A stretch of 46,112 nucleotides of DNA from Thermoproteota archaeon (GCA_013153895.1 JAADDN010000005.1:1-46112); one strand, 5' to 3'. Positions 9,291 to 19,967 are shown, numbered from the stretch's first letter. Numbers and translations are program-made. Notes: generated from the letters alone by a model not told the origin.

Positions 9291-9617
9291 CTAATAACTC
9301 AGTGCCACAAGTATCCATAAGGCAGCAACAGCTATGCTAAATATTATGATGCCTCTTCTACCTATATTGAGCATCTTCCTAGCATTCTCAACATGCATAT
9401 ACCTTTCCCTAACTCTCCTCTCAAAAGCTAGGAAGGATACTAGAAACGTCACGTATATTAAGGTAGCACATGATGCCCATAATAGTCTAAGAACGTACCT
9501 GCTTAGGGAGAACTTAACCATTATTAGTAGGAATATCGCTGGTATGATACCTATAGCAAATAATGTAGGAGCAAACAACATTCTAAGCATATCTAACTTA
9601 AGATCTCTCTCAGACAT
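9291..9617 (-). CDS. Small hydrophobic membrane protein, hypothetical
   Basis: About three predicted TM segments in 108 aa. Confidence 0.6.
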   Translation of the reverse strand: MSERDLKLDMLRMLFAPTLFAIGIIPAIFLLIMVKFSLSRYVLRLLWASCATLIYVTFLVSFLAFERRVRERYMHVENARKMLNIGRRGIIIFSIAVAALWILVALSY

Positions 9618-9705
9618 GTCAACTATGGTTACAAGACCTAGGTTTTATGTTTTCAGTCAGGACTAGGCTATGGATTATAAGTCTCTTAAGTACGTGAGTT
9701 ACGGA

Positions 9706-10134
9706 ATGGAGAGAAGGAGAGGAGTAGCACCTATATTAGCAAGTTTAATGCTTGTATCACTGTCAATAGTAGCATGTATCATACTTTCGTTCTGGATCCT
9801 CATGTTATCGTCAAGCTCGTCCATGGTTGTACAAGCAGTCTCACATGTTCCACGATCTCTCGTTATTGCAGCATACTTAAACAAGACTAGCAGCAGCATA
9901 GACATATTTTCCCTCGATGAAGGATCGTTAGGAAAGTTCATAATATGCGTAGACTCTGAGAATAGAGTAGTCTTTTACGAAGGTACTGATAAAGGATGGG
10001 TACCAAAATATGTTGGGGGTGGAGTATACCTCTACACTATACCCATAAACAAGGAGCTGGAGAATGGTGTATATTATTGTAAGCTTCTCCTGAGCGACGG
10101 AGAGCTTATAATATTCAAATTAGTAGTATATTGA
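9706..10134 (+). CDS. Archaeal type IV pilin/archaellin-like protein (class III signal peptide)
   Basis: MERRRG|VAPILASLMLVSLSIVACIILSFW resembles a PibD-processed prepilin N-terminus. ATG 9706 is preferred over the ORF-track start 9670 (TATA-like attataag lies about 30 bp upstream of 9706). Confidence 0.7.
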   Translation: MERRRGVAPILASLMLVSLSIVACIILSFWILMLSSSSSMVVQAVSHVPRSLVIAAYLNKTSSSIDIFSLDEGSLGKFIICVDSENRVVFYEGTDKGWVPKYVGGGVYLYTIPINKELENGVYYCKLLLSDGELIIFKLVVY

Positions 10135-10136
10135 AA

Positions 10137-10186
10137 GTGATGAACGCGTTGGTAACTGAGCACTGATGAGCGATGGGCGAGCCTGA
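10137..10186 (+). ncRNA. C/D-box sRNA candidate between the pilin-like gene and guaA
   Basis: C GTGATGA 10137-10143, 12-nt guide acgcgttggtaa, D' CTGA 10156-10159, C' CTGATGA 10163-10169, 13-nt guide gcgatgggcgagc, D CTGA 10183-10186; TATA-like ttataatat 10107-10115. Confidence 0.82.
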
Positions 10187-10229
10187 GCACAACATGCTTA
10201 TTAATACCTTCTTCAACAGTCAAAGCGAG

Positions 10230-11396
10230 ATGTCGACACTACAGGAAGAGGCTGGATTTGATGTTGATAAGTTTATCGAGGAGAGCGTAAGGAGAATAAG
10301 AGAGTTGAACATAGATAGAGCACTAGCAGCGGTTAGCGGTGGTGTTGATTCTACTACGGCAGCAGTGTTAGTATATAGGGCGATAGGTGACAAGCTTGTT
10401 CCTGTGTTCATGGATACTGGCTTCATGAGGTTAAATGAGCCAGAACATGTATGTTCATTATTGCGTAAAGTTCTTCCTCATATAGAGCTTATAGACGTTA
10501 AGGAGGAGTTTTATAGAGAGTTGATCAATATTGATGATGCTGAGACAAAGAGAAAGATCTTTAGAAGAGTATTCTACACCATACTCTCGAGGATAGCTAA
10601 GGAGAGAGGATGCTCCTGGCTTGTCCAGGGAACAATAGCTCCAGACTGGATTGAGACTCGTGGAGGAATAAAGACTCAGCATAACGTGCTTGAGCAGATA
10701 GGTCTAGATCCTAAGAGAGAGTTTGGTTTCAAAGTTGTTGAACCATTAAAAGAACTGTACAAAGATCAGGTGAGAATGGTCGCTAGAAGATTAGGAGTAC
10801 CTGAAGAGATAGTTAAGAGACAACCATTTCCAGGACCAGGACTACTAGTAAGATGTGTTGGAAGATTCTACCCAGAGAAGCTGAGTATTCTCAAGATAGC
10901 GAACAACATTGTTGAAAAGATGCTTGAAGATGTAGGTGCTAGCCAGTGGTTCGCAGCTATATGGGAAGATGAGCTAACAATAGATGAGGAACTTACAAGA
11001 TTTGTGAGAGAGAAGACAGGAAGAGACGTTGAAGTATACTTATTCTCTAAGGCTCGTGGAACAGGAGTTAAAGGAGACTCAAGAGTCTATGGTCCAATAG
11101 CCTTAATCAGAGGAAAACTACCTGAAGACCTGCTCTATAGAGTATATCTATACGTGACGACTAGGAGACCCGATATCGCACATGTAATATATGAGCTAGA
11201 TAGAAGAAGCAGTGGAAGGTTCTTCATTGCTATTAGAGCAGTAATCACGAGCAACTTCATGACAGCACGAGTAGCAAAGATCCCCTTAGATAAGTTATAT
11301 AAGATATGTGAAAAAATATTTGAAAATTGTAATGAAGTTTCAGCAGTAGGATATGATGTGAGTCCTAAGCCTCCAGCAACTATAGAGTTCGAGTAA
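10230..11396 (+). CDS. guaAB: GMP synthase ATP-pyrophosphatase subunit (subunit B)
   Basis: AAVSGGVDSTTAAVLVYRAIG, VFMDTGFMRLNE, LVQGTIAPDWIE, KRQPFPGPGLLVR. Start moved from 10173 to ATG 10230 because 10173 lies inside the sRNA candidate and TATA-like ttattaat sits at about 10199-10206. Confidence 0.92.
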   Translation: MSTLQEEAGFDVDKFIEESVRRIRELNIDRALAAVSGGVDSTTAAVLVYRAIGDKLVPVFMDTGFMRLNEPEHVCSLLRKVLPHIELIDVKEEFYRELINIDDAETKRKIFRRVFYTILSRIAKERGCSWLVQGTIAPDWIETRGGIKTQHNVLEQIGLDPKREFGFKVVEPLKELYKDQVRMVARRLGVPEEIVKRQPFPGPGLLVRCVGRFYPEKLSILKIANNIVEKMLEDVGASQWFAAIWEDELTIDEELTRFVREKTGRDVEVYLFSKARGTGVKGDSRVYGPIALIRGKLPEDLLYRVYLYVTTRRPDIAHVIYELDRRSSGRFFIAIRAVITSNFMTARVAKIPLDKLYKICEKIFENCNEVSAVGYDVSPKPPATIEFE

Positions 11397-11435
11397 CCTT
11401 ACCTAGCTTTTATATCTTTTAAGACTATACTTAAC

Positions 11436-12560
11436 GTGGTACTTCCTAGATGTCTCGTAGATGATTATGATAGGTTTGTACTTAAGTACCCATTTACGAG
11501 AGAAGCTAAACAGAGAGTCTCAGATATAGTTCTAGAAGATGTTCTTCGAGATAGAGACTTCTTAACAAGCTGTCTAAATTTTATAGAAGAGATCTTACGT
11601 AAAGGAAAGATAGAGATAGATTATTCACAGGATGTTGAGAAGATTCTCTTAACAATCTACACATCAATATTAATAATTTCCTGTCTAGATAAGAGAATAT
11701 GGAACAGATTTGCAGATATATTAAGCAAATATTTTAGCTCTAACCTAGAGTCAGAGGTTGATAGAGAATGTATTGTATATATTGCAGAGGAGTTCGGTAT
11801 TAATGTTAAGAATGTTAGAAAGGTTGTTCATTCAGATAAGCTTCAAATATTTTTTGATATAGCAGTACCTCTTCACATATATTTAAGATACTGCCCTAAA
11901 AATGATCCAAATTGGAAATTAGTTAACAGATATGTTGCTAGAGGTCACGTACTACTCACATATAGAGAACTTGCGAGACTTGTGGAGGAAGCTGTTGAAA
12001 GACAGATATTGAACATGATAGAGAATGCTTCAAAAAACGAAATAGTTAAAGATATCATAAGGGAACAGATAGGTGAGGAGTTAAAGAAGTTGGAGGTTAA
12101 GCTGTTACCTAAAGCATTAGCTAGAATAAGTAAGATAACGAGGAAGGTATCTGAAGATCAGCTATTTCCACCATGTATAAATCTCATACTTGAAGATGTC
12201 AGGTCAGGTGGAAATCCAAGCCATATGGCAAGATTCACATTAGCGAGCTTCCTATTGAACTATTATGTTAAGATACTTAAGATACCTGTAGAAGAGGCTG
12301 TTGAGAAGGTTGTTGATATTTTTCGCACTGTTGCTGATTTTGATGAGAGGAAGACTCGTTATCAGGTTCAGCATATTGCTGGTCTCGTGGGTGGTCGTAA
12401 GTTCTATCTACCACCAAACTGTGATGAACTAAGAAGCCTAGGACTATGCCCAACAGAAGGAAAATGCGGAGTAAAAAACCCACTAGCATATGTTATAAAG
12501 AAATTGAAGAGTATGGGTAGAAGCGTTAAGAGGGAGGAGAAGGCCTTGAATGAGGCTTAA
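11436..12560 (+). CDS. priL: DNA primase large subunit
   Basis: PPCINLILEDVRSGGNPSHMARFTLASFLLNYY and C-terminal Fe-S domain pattern YLPPNCDELRSLGLCPTEGKCGVKNPLAY. Confidence 0.9.
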   Translation: MVLPRCLVDDYDRFVLKYPFTREAKQRVSDIVLEDVLRDRDFLTSCLNFIEEILRKGKIEIDYSQDVEKILLTIYTSILIISCLDKRIWNRFADILSKYFSSNLESEVDRECIVYIAEEFGINVKNVRKVVHSDKLQIFFDIAVPLHIYLRYCPKNDPNWKLVNRYVARGHVLLTYRELARLVEEAVERQILNMIENASKNEIVKDIIREQIGEELKKLEVKLLPKALARISKITRKVSEDQLFPPCINLILEDVRSGGNPSHMARFTLASFLLNYYVKILKIPVEEAVEKVVDIFRTVADFDERKTRYQVQHIAGLVGGRKFYLPPNCDELRSLGLCPTEGKCGVKNPLAYVIKKLKSMGRSVKREEKALNEA

Positions 12561-13250
12561 CTATCTTTCTATTCCTAGCGAATTCTCAATATATGTGAGA
12601 ACCTTAGATACTATCACTAGAGTAGTGTACGTGAATCTACCGAGCCTCACTACCTTATCAACTATCTTATAAGTATCTTCACTGAACTGACCATGTGGGA
12701 AGCCTCCAACTATTATGCAAGGATTCTCATACCTTATTAACTCATCTACGAAGTCTCTAAACGTTGATTCAACTCCCTTAACATCGTCTAATAGTACTGT
12801 TATGTCAGGTTTAATATTATTTAAGAGATCCTTAAGAGAACCTTTCCTGAGCCATATTAGAGGATCACCGTAGGGTGGAACTCTTCCTATCTCAAATAAC
12901 TGTTCAAAAAGTCCTATAAAATTGTAATAGTTATGTGGAATTCTTGTACGAGGATCAATAAATATTACATAATCATTCAAAGTATGTACATAAGTTCTCA
13001 ACATTCCAACCTCATTTAGAGGAGTATACTGAGTAACTTGAAGAGTCAAATAAACTATGTCTGGCCTACCTCTCTTATGAGCATTTTCTAGAAATTTCAT
13101 AGCTTCATGATGTCTTGAACGATCTAGCAGTATCTTACGAGGATCTTTTCCTCTCTTCTTAGCATCTCTCCTAATGACAGGATGATTAGCTATCTCTTCT
13201 GGAACAGTCTCTAGAGAACTTTCAGCAATTATAAGATGAAGAACTTTCAT
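12561..13250 (-). CDS. nep1: Ribosomal RNA pseudouridine N1-methyltransferase Nep1 (Emg1)
   Basis: LHLIIAESSLETVP, LLDRSRHHEAMK, GRPDIVYLTLQ, FIDPRTRIPHNYYNFIGLFEQL. Confidence 0.92.
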   Translation of the reverse strand: MKVLHLIIAESSLETVPEEIANHPVIRRDAKKRGKDPRKILLDRSRHHEAMKFLENAHKRGRPDIVYLTLQVTQYTPLNEVGMLRTYVHTLNDYVIFIDPRTRIPHNYYNFIGLFEQLFEIGRVPPYGDPLIWLRKGSLKDLLNNIKPDITVLLDDVKGVESTFRDFVDELIRYENPCIIVGGFPHGQFSEDTYKIVDKVVRLGRFTYTTLVIVSKVLTYIENSLGIER

Positions 13251-13278
13251 AAGATCAGGATAGACGAGAGGTACTAAT

Positions 13279-14100
13279 ATGCCTAAGCTCTACATAATTG
13301 GCCTAGGAGTATATCCTGACTATCTCTCACTAAGAGGTATTGAGGTATTGAGGAAAGTGTCAAAAATATTTGTAGAACTTTACACATCACCAATACCATA
13401 CGACACTCTTAAAAATATTTTAGAAAAATATGTGAAAGATATTCATGAGAAACTTGAAATACTCACAAGAAAAGATATAGAAGACGAAGATTGTAGGAAA
13501 ATAATTAGAGAGTTAGAGAAAGGAGAAGATGTTGCATTACTTGTTCCTGGCGATCCAATGTTTGCTACAACTCACAGTATTGTGAGGATCATAGTTAAGA
13601 AGAGAGGATTTGAGAGTGAAGTTATTCATGGAGTTTCTATATTAAATGCTGTGATAAGTCTACTTGGCTTAAGTCCATATAGGTTTGGACCAGTAGCTAC
13701 AATAGTGTACCCAAGACTAAATGTTCTTCCAGAGAGAGCTTACGATGTTACTTTAGAAAATCTTAAGAGAAGTCTTCACACGCTCTTACTATTAGACATA
13801 AGAGATGATGGAGGATTCATGACTGCGAGCGAAGCTATAGAAATTCTAAGAGTACTTGAAGGTAAGAGGAGAGAAGGAGTATTTATTGATGATAGAGTCA
13901 TAATAGTGCTCGAGAGAGTAGGATTTCCAGATCAGAAAGTACATATATTAACTCTAGGAGAAGCTAGAGAAATCTCTTATGGAGAACCACCGCACAGTAT
14001 AGTAGTTCCAGGAAGACTCAACCCTGTTGAACAAGATCTTCTTCATGTTGAGTTTGGAGCTGATTATGAGATTCTTCAGAAAGCTGGATTGCTTCTCTAG
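13279..14100 (+). CDS. dphB: Diphthine synthase
   Basis: KLYIIGLGVYPDYLSLRGIEVL, VALLVPGDPMFATTHS, HGVSILNAV..LGLSPYRFG. Confidence 0.93.
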   Translation: MPKLYIIGLGVYPDYLSLRGIEVLRKVSKIFVELYTSPIPYDTLKNILEKYVKDIHEKLEILTRKDIEDEDCRKIIRELEKGEDVALLVPGDPMFATTHSIVRIIVKKRGFESEVIHGVSILNAVISLLGLSPYRFGPVATIVYPRLNVLPERAYDVTLENLKRSLHTLLLLDIRDDGGFMTASEAIEILRVLEGKRREGVFIDDRVIIVLERVGFPDQKVHILTLGEAREISYGEPPHSIVVPGRLNPVEQDLLHVEFGADYEILQKAGLLL

Positions 14101-15571
14101 TACATGCAATCACACATGCTTGACACCTAGTACAAGATTGAAAATCTATAGATACACCATCTCCCGATATAGATATAGATTTACAATATATTTTAACACA
14201 GTTTCCACATCTATCACATAACTCTCTAACTATTCTTAAGTTCTTTGAAGAATCTCTAAATATTATTATAACCTTTACATCAGTTTCTAATAACTTCCTA
14301 ACACTATCAACTATATGATTATTAATGTCTAGTATCATGAACTTAATGTTAAACATCTTTAACATGTTTACAATATTTAACATATCTTCAAGATTGTCTA
14401 CCAATATTATGAACTTAGTACTCTTAAGCTCAGGAATATTATTTAAATTTGTTATCAACATTTTATAATCTGTTATACATATTATTAAGAAGTTTTTAGG
14501 TAATTTATCTTCAAACAGTTTTAAAGACTTTACACAGTTCTCAAGAACTATATCAACAGTATCAAATATGTTGACAGGTACTCTCGTGACAAGTCTCATA
14601 TCGTACTTTCCTTTAGACGGTATAACAGGTACAAGGTAGCTTGAACATACTATGATATTCTTATCTCTATATATGTTTAGTAATGTATACAAAAGTGTTA
14701 GGAGAGGTCTCAAATATTTTGAACATTTTTCCCATATGTAGTTCATGTACTTTTCTAAGCATTTGTAAGCTATGTCGATACGTTCTCTTTTCACTGAGAG
14801 TTCTGTTACTTTTTTCGATGTTGAGATCACTATGTCAGATTCTTTGTTAACAATCTTTTTAAGTGAGGTAAGCGTGTATATCTTGGGTGATAGAATAGTG
14901 TAGTCGGGTACAATATCTCTAACTAGATCATGAAGCTGATAATCAATAACAATCCTCATAGGTGAACTACCATTAACAATTACCTCCATAACTTTCTCAC
15001 GAATGTTAGATGAGTCCTCTCTAAGTATCAAGTGTCCTGTAATCCATGCATACTTTATCTTCCAATCTCTATAGAAGAGTCCTGACGACCTGTAATACTG
15101 TGCTGTATCATTATCTTCAATTTCTTTGAGCGAGTATAATGGTACTCTAACTAGTACGGGTTCCTCCAATGTCTCGCTTATGTCTATGCTTTTCTTAATG
15201 TCTCTCACTATTTCTATACCTCCTGACTCAATAATGAGTTGATCTTCAGGAACCTGATCTCTACAGTCCTCGTAATCTAGCACTAGTATAGATAAACCTC
15301 CTCTTATCACTAATCTTCTAAGATAGTTAATTAATCTACATAATGTGAATGTGTCAGTTATGAGCAATGTCCTCTGAAAAAGTGAGGTTGAAGATCTTAC
15401 CATGCTTATAATTAGGTCACTATCTTCATATTCCTCTAGTGTATACGTGAGCAATACGTCTACATGTTTAGAGAGTACTCTCTTAACTAGGTCTAGTGTA
15501 GACGAGAGATCTACCTTGTCTAAATAAGATTCTATTCTTCTTGAAAGCTCTTGAGCTAGGTTTATGACCAC
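14018..15571 (-). CDS. Divergent IorA-like protein with C-terminal two-cluster ferredoxin domain
   Basis: C-terminal CDRCGNCVKIYC and CTRCQACVIACTREAI; the N-terminal half (LITDTFTLCRLINYLRRLVIRGGLSILVLDYEDCRDQVPEDQ..EPVLVRVPLYSL) resembles the IorA PYR domain but lacks canonical residues. Confidence 0.55.
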   Translation of the reverse strand: MVINLAQELSRRIESYLDKVDLSSTLDLVKRVLSKHVDVLLTYTLEEYEDSDLIISMVRSSTSLFQRTLLITDTFTLCRLINYLRRLVIRGGLSILVLDYEDCRDQVPEDQLIIESGGIEIVRDIKKSIDISETLEEPVLVRVPLYSLKEIEDNDTAQYYRSSGLFYRDWKIKYAWITGHLILREDSSNIREKVMEVIVNGSSPMRIVIDYQLHDLVRDIVPDYTILSPKIYTLTSLKKIVNKESDIVISTSKKVTELSVKRERIDIAYKCLEKYMNYIWEKCSKYLRPLLTLLYTLLNIYRDKNIIVCSSYLVPVIPSKGKYDMRLVTRVPVNIFDTVDIVLENCVKSLKLFEDKLPKNFLIICITDYKMLITNLNNIPELKSTKFIILVDNLEDMLNIVNMLKMFNIKFMILDINNHIVDSVRKLLETDVKVIIIFRDSSKNLRIVRELCDRCGNCVKIYCKSISISGDGVSIDFQSCTRCQACVIACTREAIQLSEESHNQLQTQHEEDLVQQG

Positions 15572-15598
15572 TCTCGTTAATTACTTCTAAGATTTTTA

Positions 15599-16663
15599 AT
15601 GTTGCTTGGAGAATTTCTCGCAGATGAGCTAAAGAAGAGGAACATTACTGATCTCCATGTTGATAAGAGAGTTTTAAGGAAGCTCGTAGAATCGAAAGTA
15701 GATTATCTTCAATGGTTAGCAGTTCTACTTTTACAGGGCAGAGCTAAAATTTGTATAGGAGAAGACAAGGACGGTGATGTAATATATGAACGTCTTGGAG
15801 TAAGATTATTACATGGAAGAGGGAATGTGATCTCAAGATTTTATGCTAAATGGAAAGATTCTGAATGTATTACAGAGTTAGAAGATATTTATAAGTCTCT
15901 TAGAAATTATGTGATTAATCTTAGAAAGAAATTGTTATTCATAATTGATTTATCGTTCTGGAATGAGCATACTGAGATAGAGAAGAAGGAGCTTATAGAA
16001 CAGGTCATAATGTGTATAAAATTAATAAGATCTTACCTATATGATACCTGTCTCGTATTAACATCCTGTTGTGAAGATTTTCTTCAGTATTTCAATAAGT
16101 TAAATAGAAATATGTATCATGAGGTTGAGATGACCTCGCTAGACCTCAGAAAATATCTTAAGAACATTATTAAACATCATAGAATAGCTATGCTAGATCC
16201 CGAAGGAGATCACGTGCTCACTGAGGTAGATGCTAGATCGTATACTGCTTATATAATTGGTGGAATTATTGATAAAGAGAGAGTAGATAAATATGGTACA
16301 TATAGACTATACAACTTATATAGGTTGTATGAGTTAAATATACCTAGATTTAAAATATGTTTAGACTGTTCTACGATAGGTGTTCCTGATAGAATTAATA
16401 GGATTGTTGAGATAATAATCAAATGCGTTCTTTATAGAAAAAGTATTAGAGATGCCATACTTGAAGCTCAATCTAAGAAGGATAGAATATATAGGTGGTA
16501 TTATGAGATTCAGAAGAATTCTAAGAAAGTTGTTAAAGATGGTAAAGTTGTGAAACATCTAGTAAGTAGAGATCTTCTTAATAAGTTGATGAGTCTATAC
16601 CCTATATCTGATAAAGATGTTAGTAGGATATTTAGATCTCTTAATGTTGAGGTAGTTGACTAG
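15599..16663 (+). CDS. Trm10-like SPOUT tRNA (position 9) methyltransferase
   Basis: C-terminal AYIIGGIIDKERVDKYGTYRLYNLYRL..IPRFKICLDCSTIGVPDRINRIVEIII resembles archaeal Trm10. Confidence 0.7.
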   Translation: MLLGEFLADELKKRNITDLHVDKRVLRKLVESKVDYLQWLAVLLLQGRAKICIGEDKDGDVIYERLGVRLLHGRGNVISRFYAKWKDSECITELEDIYKSLRNYVINLRKKLLFIIDLSFWNEHTEIEKKELIEQVIMCIKLIRSYLYDTCLVLTSCCEDFLQYFNKLNRNMYHEVEMTSLDLRKYLKNIIKHHRIAMLDPEGDHVLTEVDARSYTAYIIGGIIDKERVDKYGTYRLYNLYRLYELNIPRFKICLDCSTIGVPDRINRIVEIIIKCVLYRKSIRDAILEAQSKKDRIYRWYYEIQKNSKKVVKDGKVVKHLVSRDLLNKLMSLYPISDKDVSRIFRSLNVEVVD

Positions 16664-16735
16664 TTAGAATCTTATTAGAGTCTCATGCTCCTGAGAGTAT
16701 GTGAAATATTTTAAACATGTCTTACGCGTAGTCTC

Positions 16736-17683
16736 ATGAGTATGGAGCGATGTTGGCATGGTAGGGACGTTATTTCTATTCTTGATTTTGATCGTGAGTG
16801 TTTAGAGACGTTATTCAACCTGACTTTAGTAATGGAGAAGTACTCTCGTTCTCGTTTAAATATTCTTGAGGATAAGGTTCTAGCATTAGCATTTTTTGAA
16901 CCAAGTACGAGAACTAGACTCAGTTTTGAGACTGCTATGAAGAGGCTTGGAGGTATGACAATAGGGTTCACAGGTGAGGAGGCTATATCTGTATCTAAGG
17001 GTGAGTCTATAGCTGACACCGTGAGGATGTTAGATTCTTATGCTGACGCCATAGTCATAAGACATAGCTTGGAGGGTGTTGCTAAGTATGCAGCAGAGAT
17101 AGCTAACAATCCTGTAATAAATGCTGGAGATGGTACTCAGAATCATCCAACACAGGCAATGCTTGACCTATATACAATATGGAGAGAGCTTGGCGAGATT
17201 GATGGAATATGTATAGGAATATTAGGAGACTTAAAATATGCTAGAACAGTGAAATCACTAATAGAAGGCTTAACATTATTTAAACCATCGAAGATTTATC
17301 TAATATCTCCACCTGCATTAAGACCTAGGAAGGAGGTTCTCGCAGTATTAGACAAGGCAGGACTAAAGTACGAGCATGTTGAGAATATTGAAGAGGTCAT
17401 AAGAGAGCTAGATGTTCTCTATGTTGTCAGGATACAGAAGGAGAGATTTCCTGATGTTGTAGAGTATGAACGTGTTAAGGGAAGTTACAGGATTACTGTT
17501 GATACTCTTAAAAATGCTAAAGATACCTTAATCATACTTCATCCATTACCTAGAGTTGATGAGATTGATCCACAGGTAGATAATACTAAGTATGCCAGAT
17601 ACTTTAAACAAGCAGCATATGGAGTACCTCTACGTATGGCTTTACTAACATTAATATTTGGGAGAGAAGACAAGGTCAAGTAA
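16736..17683 (+). CDS. pyrB: Aspartate carbamoyltransferase catalytic subunit
   Basis: [65 protein letters not shown]. Confidence 0.97.
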   Translation: MSMERCWHGRDVISILDFDRECLETLFNLTLVMEKYSRSRLNILEDKVLALAFFEPSTRTRLSFETAMKRLGGMTIGFTGEEAISVSKGESIADTVRMLDSYADAIVIRHSLEGVAKYAAEIANNPVINAGDGTQNHPTQAMLDLYTIWRELGEIDGICIGILGDLKYARTVKSLIEGLTLFKPSKIYLISPPALRPRKEVLAVLDKAGLKYEHVENIEEVIRELDVLYVVRIQKERFPDVVEYERVKGSYRITVDTLKNAKDTLIILHPLPRVDEIDPQVDNTKYARYFKQAAYGVPLRMALLTLIFGREDKVK

Positions 17684-18165
17684 TGATGGAGAAGGAGCTC
17701 ATAATTAGGAAGATAAGGGATGGAATAGTTATAGATCATATTCCTGCTGGAAGAGCATTAACAGTACTGAAACTTCTAGGAATAACAGGAAAAGAAGGTC
17801 TCAGAGTAGCATTAGTGATGAACGTAGAGAGCAGGAAGCTTGGACTGAAAGATATTATAAAGATTGAAGGTAGAGAACTATCGAAAGATGAGCTATCAAT
17901 TATAGCATTAGTAGCTCCAACAGCAACAATAAATATAATAAGAAATTACGAGGTTGTTCAGAAGTTTAAGGTTGAGATACCTGACGTAATAGAGGGTGCT
18001 CTAAAATGTATAAATAGTAAATGCATAACAAATAAACCTAGAGAACCAATAAAGACTCGATTCATAACAATATCAAAGGATCCACTAATGATAAAATGTG
18101 ATTACTGTGGAACAGTATATACAGCACAAGATATCGAGAACATGTTATTAAGAAGCAGAGAATGA
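17683..18165 (+). CDS. pyrI: Aspartate carbamoyltransferase regulatory subunit
   Basis: [24 protein letters not shown]; zinc site [14 protein letters not shown]. Confidence 0.97.
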   Translation: MMEKELIIRKIRDGIVIDHIPAGRALTVLKLLGITGKEGLRVALVMNVESRKLGLKDIIKIEGRELSKDELSIIALVAPTATINIIRNYEVVQKFKVEIPDVIEGALKCINSKCITNKPREPIKTRFITISKDPLMIKCDYCGTVYTAQDIENMLLRSRE

Positions 18166-19100
18166 GAAGACTGAGAATATTACTCAAGTATGCTCATCCA
18201 GAGGTCACTCATAAGCTAGCTCACATAGCAATGAAATACTTAACACCAACACATGACTTATCTGAGCCTCATGTAGAGACTGAACTACTAGGTATAAAAT
18301 TTAGATGCCCAGTAGGAGTTGGAGCTGGAATAGACAAGAATGGTGACCTTATAAGAACATTTCAAGCAACAGGAGCAGGATTTCATGTTATAGGATCAGT
18401 CTTATTAAGAAGACGTGAAGGCAATCCTCATCCAAGATTGTATAGATATCCTGAGAGACTCGCAATGATAAATGCTATGGGATTACCTTCAAAAGGTGTT
18501 AAATATGTTCTACAGAACATAAATAAGATTAATATAAAGACTAATCTGATAGTTAATATTGCAGGCTTCGATATAGGGGAGTTTGTCTCTCTCTGCAAGA
18601 TATTTGATAAAGTAGATAAGGTGAAGGTTATAGAGTTGAACATAAGCTGTCCTCAGTATAGAGGTATAGATCTACATGAGCCTGATCTTTTAGAGAAGCT
18701 TTTAACAATGGTTAGAGAAGTAACATCTAAACCTTTACTAGTCAAGATTAGGCCTAGAAACATAGATATTAGGAAGATAGTTCATATATGTGAATCTTTC
18801 AAAAATGTTGGATTAACAATATCAAACTCTTTTCCTGTTAAGGCAAGTTTCTTATCCTCAGGTATTGGTGGTGTAAGTGGATTACCATTATACAAACTTG
18901 TCTGTAAGCTAATAAAACTGGTACGTGATATCAGTGATATAGATGTAGTAGCATGTGGAGGAGTATTCACGAGTAGACAAGTGATAGAGCTAATGAAGAT
19001 GTTTAAGGTATCTCTAGTACAGGTTGTGACTGCGATAGCTTATGAAGGACCTTTCGCAATTATGAGGATTGTACGAGATCTAGAATCTCAGTATCAGTAG
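18162..19100 (+). CDS. pyrD: Dihydroorotate dehydrogenase
   Basis: [57 protein letters not shown]. Confidence 0.9.
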   Translation: MRRLRILLKYAHPEVTHKLAHIAMKYLTPTHDLSEPHVETELLGIKFRCPVGVGAGIDKNGDLIRTFQATGAGFHVIGSVLLRRREGNPHPRLYRYPERLAMINAMGLPSKGVKYVLQNINKINIKTNLIVNIAGFDIGEFVSLCKIFDKVDKVKVIELNISCPQYRGIDLHEPDLLEKLLTMVREVTSKPLLVKIRPRNIDIRKIVHICESFKNVGLTISNSFPVKASFLSSGIGGVSGLPLYKLVCKLIKLVRDISDIDVVACGGVFTSRQVIELMKMFKVSLVQVVTAIAYEGPFAIMRIVRDLESQYQ

Positions 19101-19967
19101 TATAATCATGGTTAATAATGCTGATAATGGTATAGAGCCGTATAAGACAGTTAGAGCACGCTTAACATATCTAGTATCTATTATCCTTATAGAGTATCCA
19201 TAGCTTACGCCGACTATAGAACATACTAGGAGAACTGAGAAGCTTACTGGAATACCTAACAATGTTGCTACTTGAGCAGCAAGATAGGAGAATAACATTG
19301 CAGTTAAACAACCTGTCAACGTTAATGCATACACTCCAGCTAACTTACGGAGCGTCCTCTTTCCTGTTATGAATGTTCCTATCATTGATGCAACAATTAT
19401 GAGGACTAGTGCTATGGTATCTCTCCCCTCTATAGACCATAAGTACCCTATGTTATTTGCTCCAAAGCTCATACATAAGAGAAATGATGCTACATATGAA
19501 GCAAGCCTATACACTGACGCCGTTAATGTAGGTCTTCTGCTACCAATCTTATGTAGAGTCTTTAAGAGGAGAGGAGATAATACCAATATTATTAATGATG
19601 ATACAGTCCAGTAAGTTATTGCATAAAGTAGTTTAGGATCTCCATACGTTATTAAGCCGTAAGTCATTATGCTTGTGGAGAGTATGTACATTAGAGATAC
19701 AGGAACCTTAAATAGTTCTCCTAATAGGACTAGAATCAACGTAACTGATAATGCAATGTTTAGAAAGCTTAATGGTACCGTGATAGGTACCATACGGTGG
19801 CTCTGCAGTACTAATCCAATTATGTAGCTAACATAAGCAAATATGGGAGCAGTTCTCTCATTAAGCATCCTAGTACTCACAAGAGGTCCAACACACACGG
19901 AGAGATTATTACTACTAATCAAGTATGTTAATAGGGTTACCAGGATCAAAGTTACTAGTGACCTCAT
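19080..19967 (-). CDS. Divergent PiT-family (phosphate permease-like) transporter
   Basis: Two PiT-like half motifs, SSNNLSVCVGPLVSTR and SFGANNIGYLW, multiple TM segments, next to two DUF47/PhoU-like genes. Confidence 0.7.
   Translation of the reverse strand: MRSLVTLILVTLLTYLISSNNLSVCVGPLVSTRMLNERTAPIFAYVSYIIGLVLQSHRMVPITVPLSFLNIALSVTLILVLLGELFKVPVSLMYILSTSIMTYGLITYGDPKLLYAITYWTVSSLIILVLSPLLLKTLHKIGSRRPTLTASVYRLASYVASFLLCMSFGANNIGYLWSIEGRDTIALVLIIVASMIGTFITGKRTLRKLAGVYALTLTGCLTAMLFSYLAAQVATLLGIPVSFSVLLVCSIVGVSYGYSIRIIDTRYVKRALTVLYGSIPLSALLTMIILLILRF

Noticed and set aside
16681-16696. TCTCA-N6-TGAGA inverted repeat upstream of pyrB
   Set aside because: Only 5-bp arms; not distinguishable from chance without comparative data.
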